From contig NC_016131.3 of the NCBI RefSeq assembly GCF_000005505.3, positions 46,299,355 through 46,363,354 on the forward strand: 64,000 nucleotides of DNA. Reading direction: 5' to 3'. The position numbers and the translations under genes are program-made. Numbering within the stretch: position 1 is the first letter of the stretch; each line of letters begins with the position of its first letter. Below, in pieces: positions 56,256-64,000 of this stretch. A model generated the notes under the pieces. The model was not told the origin of the DNA, did not search any database, and worked only from the letters and a program-made list of their open reading frames with translations. Origin of the DNA: Brachypodium distachyon (taxonomy: Eukaryota; Streptophyta; Magnoliopsida; Poales; Poaceae).

Positions 56256-58255
56256 CTGCGTAAATTAACAAAATAAAGGGAACGGTCAGATCTGCAGATG
56301 TGTGAGATTTGAGGATGAACAAACAGAGATTTTGTCAGCCACTTCGCCAGAAACCTTGACGGGCGTCGACGGTACTAAGCGGGGGAGCATGCTAGGGTGC
56401 GACGAGATTTGATAATAGTGCTTGTGGCTGGGTGGACGACTGAAGCTGGGAGTGCAGAAGAATACCTGGGAAACGGATCGGAAACGCGCATCTGTCAGGG
56501 AGCAAGGATGAAGTGACCTCCATATCCGGGATTCCAAGGAACATTGGGCGAACGGTTGTTACGTCCTGAAAGTCAACAGATGTATCATGCCGTGGGGCCC
56601 AGGTTCTAATCTGCAAGCTAAGGGCGCACAGTGAGGGGTGGTTAGGAAGAGAAAGCTTCATCACCGGAGGCGTCTCCCCGACGAGATCCAGATCCTGATG
56701 ATAAATTTGAACCGCAGGACAAGAAATCAAGCCCGGGATTCCGCGGAGTGCGCGACTGTTACTGGCAAGCAGCAAGACCGCATCCGCATAGTATCGCTGG
56801 CGGATCGAACGAGCTCGCCTGCTTGCTGCTGTCCGTGGAACTGGCAGGCGCGGGGATCTTGTTCCGGCTCACGATTTCCATGGGTAAGCAGCGGGGTGGA
56901 CGGAGAAGCAAATGGGGAAAGGGCGGAGTGATGCAGGACCGAACGACATGGGATGTACGGAAAGGTGGAACGTGTGAGGACAGAGTGCTTTAGGACGTCG
57001 AGTCCCGCGAATTGGGGACAGGAGATGTACCTGTCCTGTGGTTCGGTTCCCACGTCAGAAGTTACAAGCTAGAACAGGAAGCGTGAGCCCTATAAAGAAC
57101 TAGTCGGAATCGCGAGGAGATCTGACGGCAGCGGATGTACATTCCAGTGAACGTACAGGCCAAACTGCATTCCCTTCCCAACTATTAATTATTAATTATG
57201 AAAAGAATATTTACGCCATACGGATATGATGGCGCATGGTGTATACGGATGGTGCTTAAAGAAAAGCCGTCTGATTATAGTAAAGTACGATTATATGCAT
57301 CAATAAGTCACGTACTGGGTTAGGCAGGATTTAAACCAATAGGATGTTTCATGCTAGCCCAATATCTCTCTTATTAAATCTCAACCCGTTAGATATAAGA
57401 TCCAATGGTCAGAATAATTGAGGTGATGTGGATCAACGTGGAGGCTCCCCTCGATATCCCTCATATTGTTAATAACTCATCCTACTTGAGGAAAAATGTT
57501 GATCACTCTAAATGGGTTGAGCTTATTGCTCCTTAATATTCTCATGATTCACAATGATAAAGAAGAAAAAATAAAGTTGAGAGGTGGTAATATATTGGTC
57601 GTCCAACGGTGTATATCTTTGACACCGTACAAATAAAATTAGATCATGACAAATGAAGCTAGCTTGCTGCTTAATATTCTCACTTCGTGATACAGATTAT
57701 GACGATGGAGCTACGCTTATACTCCAGTACGTAATATTCTTATGTTCATGAAGAAACACGAAAAATAACCTGAGAGGTCGTAGAGTGTTGATTATTGATT
57801 CTCTAAAGGAGATTAACGCTAACCACAACATATTCCGCATAGGTGGATCTTAGAACAATTTGATTCCATGCATCTAAGAATGTGCCTCCATTTTTCAGTA
57901 GAGATGTGACATGGCTTTTTTACAAAAAAAATAATCCCACAGTAACATGTCTGGAGTAGATTAGGTTCCGCTTTTAAGCAGTCTGCTACGTGCATGAAAG
58001 ACGTGGCAGACATGTCTCTTCGTCAAAAAAAAAAACCGTAACAACCATGTTTCCTCGTCAAAAAAAAAAAGATGTGGCAGTTATTTGCGCATGTTAGAGG
58101 TTTCCAACGTAATGTGTGTTTGTACCTCAACGTGTTTGAGGGGAGAACGTGAACGTTTTCCACGCAGTTTGACCTCAAATCTAACGGTCAGAACAATTTT
58201 GATGATGGATCAACGTGGAGTCTTTTTTCGATATTCCTCATATTGCTTTTAGTAT
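56256..58255. other. Spacer with dispersed short repeats
   Basis: No supported gene. Two related ~65-bp segments lie in direct orientation: 57403-57468 and 58182-58245, both with ggtcagaa(t/c)aatt, ggatcaacgtggag and tcgatat(t/c)cctcatattg. Other shared words (taatattct(c/t)a...gagaggt) occur near 57536-57590 and 57730-57775. This may be an old transposon fragment; no terminal structure is clear. Confidence 0.45.
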
Positions 58256-59262
58256 ATAATAAATTTTGCGCAAGTGACAGGTAAATGATAGAACTCATAC
58301 AAAATCTGACTCACACAAAGATCAGTCTTGGTTACCAAACTACCAAAGAACTCGTAAATGAGCAAATGAGCAACTGATAAAGTGTCGAATATCAAACGTG
58401 TGGAATAACCACAAATCATGTAATGTTCACGAGCCAAAGAGAAAAAAAAAATCAAATGATGTTCTTGTTCACCAATATCTTACCCTTTCCTCTTCTTTAT
58501 TTCTCAGATGTGAACACACAAGTACATAACGTTTGGAGAAGAGGTAAGTTCACATTACCTCTAAACTTATACTCCCTCCGAGCGGTATTATTTGTCTCAA
58601 ATTTGCCCAAATACGGATGTATCTATGTGTAAAAACGTCTAGATACATGTAATATTTCGACAATAATTCCGGCCGGAGAGAGTATCAAAGTTCAGATTAC
58701 AACCCATAACTCCACTTTGTTTTAAAGTACCCCTAAATTATGAAAACATGTTCGCCGGGTTGATTAGTTTTGACCCTGATTTTGGCTAACGTGGCACCAC
58801 GTCATCCCCGCGGTGTCGTCGGCTGCTAAACTTGGTGCCCATGATTGGAGGTATCAAAAACATTTCCGAAAATTTGCACATACTAATGTTCTTGTCTCCA
58901 TGTGCTTATAAATTTCCATTGAGATGACATTTTTATGCTTGAGAGAAAAATCAGCACAAAACTAGTTTTTTACACAAGATGGAAAACTATATACATTTAT
59001 GTGTCTAATTGTTTTTACACTTTTTAACATTTCAAGAGCGAGCTCTCCCCGATGAAGGTAGATTTCATTGGAGTTTTCGAACATTTTCGCTCCATCGAGC
59101 GTGGTAGCTGGAAGAAAAAAGATAGGTTGCACCAGATTAGAAGGCGAACACCGCACGCGGGGTCCGATTTTGTAGTTCGGATCATAGGCAGGGGCGTAGG
59201 CAGGAACGAAATATAGGGAGGACCAAAATAAAAAGATGATTTATCAGGAGGGCCAAGGCAAT
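58256..59262. repeat. Duplicated block, copy upstream of gene copy 3
   Basis: Partner of 11190-12497 (see there). It ends at about 59262, 670 bp before the copy 3 ATG. Confidence 0.85.
58572..58682. mobile_element. Stowaway MITE (111 bp) with a paralogous empty site
   Basis: Starts CTCCCTCCGAGCGG, ends GGCCGGAGAGAG and is flanked by TA (58570-58571 and 58683-58684). The paralogous position near 11912 reads aacttatatcaaag with a single TA and no insertion. Confidence 0.9.
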
Positions 59263-59548
59263 AAAGCTCATATAATGTAATTGCAAAGATTATACAGTGA
59301 CTTAAGTAGAAATACGAAATCATAAGCGGGGCCAGGGCCAGGGCGTTCCTAGTCCTGTCTCCGCCACTGATCATAGGTTTGCTAAATTGTGTTGTGCTGA
59401 ACTTATCTTATAATCTGCTCTTGAAAATTACACACGAACGGGAAAAACAATTAGCTAGTCAAACACGAAAAAAATTCCAAAAACCGGGGTAAAAATTCCC
59501 AATTTGTTGGGTTTTGCCTTCTTGTTGTGTTGGTACAATTTGGATTTC

Positions 59549-59787
59549 CTGACTTAAAGTTAGTGACTTTATGGTCACTGGCAGGTGGGGCCGGATCCAC
59601 ATGTCAGTGACTGTAAAGTCACTGACTTTAAGTCAGGTGATCTCTCTCCGTGTTGGTAAAGCTTAGAGGAACAAAACAGTCCAAGACGGACTTGGATCCC
59701 CTGACTTAAAAGTGTGACTTTATAACACGTGGATCCGACCCCACCTACAATAAATTCACTGAATTTAATCTTTTAAGTCATGGGGCC
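59549..59787. repeat. Two adjacent hairpin-forming inverted repeats 5' of gene copy 3
   Basis: The first (59549-59637) has arms cctgacttaaag...gtgacttta and taaagtcactgactttaagt+cagg. The second (59694-59787) has arms ggatcccctgacttaaaa and ttttaagtcatggggcc. The two share the cctgacttaaa word and ggatcc(g/a)-rich loops, so they look like related MITE-type insertions 145-380 bp upstream of the ATG at 59932. Confidence 0.6.
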
Positions 59788-59931
59788 TTGCAAGGCACAC
59801 CTTACCCTAACCACTTGCTTTTGCGCACCACGACAAACAACAATTGAAAACTCCACTTTCTTTCTGGTTGCCATCTCCCTTGGTTTGCCCCACAAGCCTG
59901 CCAGCCCCGCCGCAGCACAGGCGCCGCCGCC

Positions 59932-61629
59932 ATGGCGTCCTCATCATCCTGGTCGCCGGGCGCAACCCTCGACGGGCCCATCCGCGCCCGATCTCTCAGC
60001 ACCTGCGCAGCAAGCGACGACGACGACGTCTCGCGCTCGTTGGCACAGCCCGAGCGGGTCGTCTCGCGGCTGCGCACCCAGGAAACCCTGCGGGCCCTCT
60101 GCAAGAAGTACTCCGTCCCCAACGGCTTCACCCCTGTCCTCGCCGGCGACCTCCCTTCGTCCGCGCCGCCGCCGGCCGGGTCCGTGTGCGTGTACGTGGA
60201 CGCGCTGGACGCCGGGATGAGCTTTCCGCTCCACCCTTTCTTCGGCACGGTTCTCCACCACTTCGGGATCGCCCCGGGCCAGCTCGCGCCCAACGGCTGG
60301 CGCGCCCTGGCCGGGTTCGTCGTGCTCTCCCACTTCGCCCGCGTGGCGCCGTCCCTGGCCGTGTTCCGGTACTTCTTCGCGCTCTGCCCGTGCCGGAACA
60401 AGCTCCACTCCCTCCGGGCCAAAGAAGTCGCCGGCCTGCTCTTCGGCCGGTTGAACGCCAAGAACCGGGGGTGGAAGGAGGAGTTCTTCTTCCTGGCGTC
60501 GCCGACGGCATGGCCGTGCCCCGTGCAGTGGGGGGAACCTTCCAAGTCCTCCACCTTCGACCCGACGCTCACCATCCCGGAGAAGACCGTGGCGGCCAGC
60601 CTGCTGCGTGCTCGCGGCAGTTCCCCGATTGACCTCACCACGTATCTCCACGAGAGCAACCTGGCCGCGGCCAAGATCATCCGGGCATCACCACCGTTCC
60701 CAACTCCTCAAGGTGAATTCCGATCTCTGAAAACTACGACATTGCGGAATTCAGAATGCAGCCGTGAGTTTTACTGATCCGTGATTTGTGATTCCTATAA
60801 GACAGAGAAGGCAGCCGCGGTCGCGCGCACGTCGGCAGCGAAAGTGGCCGTGATGAGCGAGCAGGACCGCGATTCGCTGTCGTTCGGGAAGAGGAGGAAG
60901 TTGGGAGAGGACCCCTCTTGCCCGCCGGGTTTCTCCGCCCTGCGGAAGCCGCCGCCGACAAGCAAAGATGGTGGGAAAGAGCGGTGCGCGCTCCGTCCGC
61001 ATGGCGGCGGAGACTGGCAGGCGGCGAGGCAGCTGCTGCAGGGCGTCGTCACGCCGTCGCGGGAGCGCGAGCTCGCGGCGTCCAAGCCGGCCGATGTCTT
61101 CGCGTCCAGCTACTTTTCACTGCTCCAGGTGAATCCGGATCCACGGGCACAGCGCCATGTATATAATACACGCACGATTTGTCGTTCTGGATAATATTGA
61201 TCGACGTTGTGGGCGATGCGTTCGCAGACAGCGAACGAGGTGGCCTTCTCGCTGGGCTACGCGCTGGAGCTGGAGGAGAAGCTGAGGGCGCGAGCGCGGG
61301 AGGCCGACGAGGTGCAGGCGGAGCTGGGCAGGAAGCTGAAGGCGCGGGAGCGGCGCGCCGCGGAGGAGGCGGACGCGCTCCGGGCGGAGCTGCGCGAGGC
61401 GAAGGCGGAGCTCGAGCAGGCCAAGGGGGACGCGGACTGGGCCAAGAAGGCGGCCGCGGCCGCGGCGGCGCGGGAGGTCTCGGCGGCCAGGGAGCACGCG
61501 CGCGCGCTGGCGGAGCGGGAGCTGCACGGGTACGCGCGCGGCATGGGGGACATGAAGCGCGCCGCGCTGCGCCGGTACCCGCGCCTCGACCCGGCGCGGC
61601 TCGTTGTGCCCATCCACGGGCCGCCTTAA
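59932..61629 (+). CDS. Copy 3: PF04195-like domain plus coiled-coil protein, intact (501 aa)
   Basis: Three exons: 59932-60712, 60806-61128 and 61228-61629. The 93- and 99-bp introns are GT-AG and the phases are identical to copy 1. The ATG sits in gccgccATGG, a strong plant context. Residues ~85-215 form the plant 'putative gypsy-type transposon' domain: FPLHPFF, LAPNGWRALAGFV, PSLAVFRYFFALCPC, WKEEFFFL, WPCPVQWGEPS; the TYLHESNLAAAKI block follows. Exon 2 has a basic GKRRK patch (possible nuclear signal) and VVTPSRERELAASKPADVFA. Exon 3 is a coiled coil (YALELEEKLRARAREADEV, LRAELREAKAELEQAKGD), then LHGYARGMGDMKRAALRRYP and LDPARLV at the end. No catalytic residues are evident. It is related in domain order to the antisense genes of the Gypsy elements in this window, which suggests (inference) origin from, or shared ancestry with, such a gene. 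GC content of exon 3 is very high. Confidence 0.85.
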
Positions 61630-62817
61630 GCTCCGTCGTCTCGCGCGCCCGCCGGCGCCGATGATGCCGCCTCACGTCCACAGGTTGATTTAACGGATGC
61701 GCCGCGAGGTTTTACTCCACTATCTTCGGATGTTTTAGGCGTGGTCGCTCTTCTGTGGGATCATGGCAACCTGTCTGTCGTGTGATTGCATGGATGCTAA
61801 TGTTGTGCTATTTTGCATCAGATTAAGAAAACGGCACCGGGAACAGGATGCTACATGAACTATTTCACTTACCCGTGTTTGTGTGCTAACTATTCCTACA
61901 ACGTATCACCACTCCATTGTTTCAAATGCATCCGTGTTTATACTAGCTAAATATATAAAGATCTGAGTTGGTGGTCGTGAGTTCGCTACAACAAGACTAT
62001 CCTTAATGGCTACGAACTCGTCTAATTGCGACTCATTTTATATGTATCACGATCTTTTGGCTATTTTTGATTTGTTCGGATGACTTTCAAGATAAAAAAA
62101 ATTCAAAAATAATATTTTGAGATAATTATTATTTATTAGAAATTTAAAAAATATGAGTCACGGATTCTTAAATCTCGTAGCAAAACACGGACATTTAGAT
62201 AGTACTGGCTAAATACACGTGTTTTGCTACCTGAATCAATGTTGTTGTTTTGCAACAAGTTGTTAAAGGCTCTTTTATGTTTCTAAAATTTGTGCTGAAT
62301 AATAATCATCTCAATCCAATCAATTGTACTAAAACGCTGTTAACCATCTCTTCCCCGAGTCCGGCCATGGGACGGGGAGGGGGAGAGCTAATAGGTCAGG
62401 TCGGATCCGCCGTGTATGCCCACGACAGACATGTGAGGCTCAGTTGTCGGAATCCCGTCAAGTTCACTAACCCGTGTGTTTTGGACTTGGTGTTACATTT
62501 TGCCCAAATAGTGGTGACGCAATGGTTAAATTAGTGACAACTGTGTTTCTGTGAGACAATCGGCTAGAAAAAGTGTGGTTTTCTAAAATTTACTCGAAGA
62601 AAAAGCAGTCGCCGCGCTTTCTTTTTCGCTGGTTCGTCGGCCACACATGCCGCAACAACGAGAGCTTGCAGATTGGCCGGCACTATATTTGGCAACGCTT
62701 AACAAGCGGCGCAAATCCACACGTACGGCCCGCGCGAGTGCCTCGAGACGCCATTGGCGCTCCACGAAGGTCGGGGGGACGCATGCGCGCGCGACGCCCA
62801 CCGCACGGCGTCCCGGC
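61630..62817. other. Spacer between copy 3 and the H+-ATPase gene
   Basis: 3' flank of copy 3, then AT-rich DNA to about 62560, then the GC-rich promoter region of the H+-ATPase gene. No further gene recognised. Confidence 0.6.
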
Positions 62818-62823
62818 TATAAG
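62818..62823 (+). promoter_or_regulatory. Candidate TATA box of the H+-ATPase gene
   Basis: ggcTATAAGac, 208 bp upstream of the ATG at 63026, in a locally GC-rich region. Transcription would start near 62850. A 46-codon frame (ATG 62844, stop 62982-62984) begins at or just upstream of that point. Confidence 0.5.
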
Positions 62824-63025
62824 ACGGCCGTGGCGCCATCGCCATGCCATTCCACGGAGAGAGGAGGCAGGCACAGCCAGGCAGCGCTTGCCCCCGCCCT
62901 CCCTCCGCCCATCCCAACAAGGCCTCCCCCCTCGCGGGTGAGCGCCGGCGCCACCTCCACATCCCCGACCTGCCTCTAGGCTGACTACTGTTGCTACCTC
63001 TAAATAAGACAAATAATAATCAGCC

Positions 63026-64000
63026 ATGGCGTCCATCTCCCTCGAGGAGGTCCGCAACGAGACCGTCGACCTGGTACGTGCCCAGTTAATCGCATTGCAT
63101 TGCAAATTTTGCAATTCTTTCTTCGTTTTGATTTTGATGTGTTGTGCAGTCGACGGTCCCGGTGGAGGAGGTCTTCAAGACGCTGAAATGCGACCGGAAG
63201 GGGCTGACGGAGGCGGAGGGGGCCAACAGGCTGAAGCTGTTCGGGCCCAACAAGCTGGAGGAGAAGAAGGACAGCAAGCTCCTCAAGTTCCTGGGCTTCA
63301 TGTGGAACCCGCTGTCGTGGGTCATGGAGATCGCCGCCATCATGGCCATCGCGCTCGCCAACGGCGGCGGCAGGCCGCCCGACTGGCAGGACTTCGTCGG
63401 CATCGTCTCCCTCCTCTTCATCAACTCCACCATCAGCTACATCGAGGAGGCCAACGCCGGGGACGCCGCGGCCGCGCTCATGGCCGGCCTCGCGCCCAAG
63501 ACCAAGCTGCTCAGGGACGGCCGCTGGGAGGAGCAGGACGCGGCCATCCTCGTCCCTGGTGACATCGTCAGCATCAAGCTCGGTGACATCATCCCTGCTG
63601 ACGCCAGGCTGCTCGAGGGTGACGCGCTTAAGATCGACCAGTCGGCGCTAACGGGCGAGTCAATGCCGGTCAACAAGTACGCCGGGCAGGAGGTGTTCTC
63701 GGGCTCCACGGTGAAGCAGGGCGAGATCGAGGCCGTCGTCATCGCCACGGGCGTGCACACCTTCTTCGGCAAGGCGGCGCACCTCGTGGACAGCACCAAC
63801 AATGTCGGCCACTTCCAGCAGGTGCTCACGGCCATCGGCAACTTCTGCATCATCTCCATCGCCGCCGGGATGCTGGTGGAGATCCTGGTCATGTACCCGA
63901 TCCAGCACCGCGCGTACCGGGACGGCATCGACAACCTCCTGGTGCTGCTCATCGGCGGGATCCCCATCGCCATGCCCACCGTGCTGTCCGTCACCATGGC
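63026..64000 (+). CDS. Plasma-membrane H+-ATPase (P3A-type), N-terminal 299 residues, cut by window edge
   Basis: Exon 1 (63026-63073) encodes [16 protein letters not shown]. The intron is 76 bp (GTACGT...TTGTGCAG). Exon 2 runs from 63150 past the right edge. The enzyme pumps protons out of the cell using ATP and energises nutrient uptake. Visible parts are the cytosolic N terminus ([17 protein letters not shown]), membrane helices 1 and 2 (about residues 65-86 and 97-114), the actuator domain with the TGES dephosphorylation motif (residues 184-187, in [11 protein letters not shown]), helix 3 (about 243-265) and the start of helix 4 with the [11 protein letters not shown] unwound segment (about 287-297). 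The phosphorylated Asp (DKTG), nucleotide-binding domain and C-terminal autoinhibitory region lie outside. No lesions are visible. The ATG context (cagccATGG) is good. The isoform cannot be assigned from this part. Confidence 0.95.

Noticed and set aside
60128..60680. Long minus-strand frames opposite copy 3
   Set aside because: Antisense shadow of a GC-rich exon; the plus strand carries the domain and proper splice sites.

Overview
This window is nuclear DNA from a grass (Poaceae). The evidence is GC-rich intron-bearing exons, Stowaway MITEs with TA target duplications, a Tourist-like MITE with a TTA duplication, Ty3/Gypsy elements of a grass type carrying an antisense gene, and the 5' end of a plant plasma-membrane H+-ATPase. 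I cannot name the species. There is nothing prokaryotic, no CRISPR array and no operon.

Layout. 1-640 (minus): decayed 5' part of an endo-beta-mannanase gene running off the left edge. 2.9-4.6 kb (minus), 9.05-10.6 kb (plus) and 59.9-61.6 kb (plus): three members of one gene family. Each has an N-terminal domain of the 'putative gypsy-type transposon' kind (PF04195-like), a spliced middle exon and a C-terminal coiled coil. Copy 3 is intact, copy 1 has one in-frame stop near its end, and copy 2 is a pseudogene. A ~1.0-1.3 kb block downstream of copy 2 (11.19-12.50 kb) recurs upstream of copy 3 (58.26-59.26 kb), so this part of the chromosome was duplicated and then split by retrotransposons. 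13.2-14.1 kb: decayed member of a repetitive grass gene family.

15.4-26.4 kb: a cluster of small TATA-driven genes. At least three (A 16.26-17.22 plus, B 19.38-23.41 minus, C 24.79-26.41 minus) belong to a family I do not recognise, with a two-exon structure and a D/N-D-V-N signature followed by predicted helix. Gene B is interrupted in its second exon by a 3.2-kb solo LTR with a perfect 5-bp target duplication. Gene A has a nonsense codon and a frameshift, and its promoter is duplicated in tandem (378 bp x 2). Gene C looks intact.

26.6-55.8 kb: an array of three related, damaged Gypsy elements. Element 1 has gag-pol with a truncated 3' LTR. Element 2 has two LTRs but has lost the integrase core. 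Element 3 keeps only its 3' half and 3' LTR. Each carries downstream of pol a block of ~108-bp tandem repeats and then an antisense, apparently spliced gene whose product has the same N-terminal domain as the three host-like genes. No target duplications match across the array, which implies recombination between elements. Its right end is fused to a truncated, possibly Ulp1-type, plant gene (55.8-56.3 kb).

63.0-64.0 kb (plus): first two exons of a plasma-membrane H+-ATPase, cut by the right edge.

The most interesting points are the dispersed gene family that shares its key domain with the retroelements' antisense gene, and the unrecognised small-gene cluster with its solo-LTR-disrupted member.
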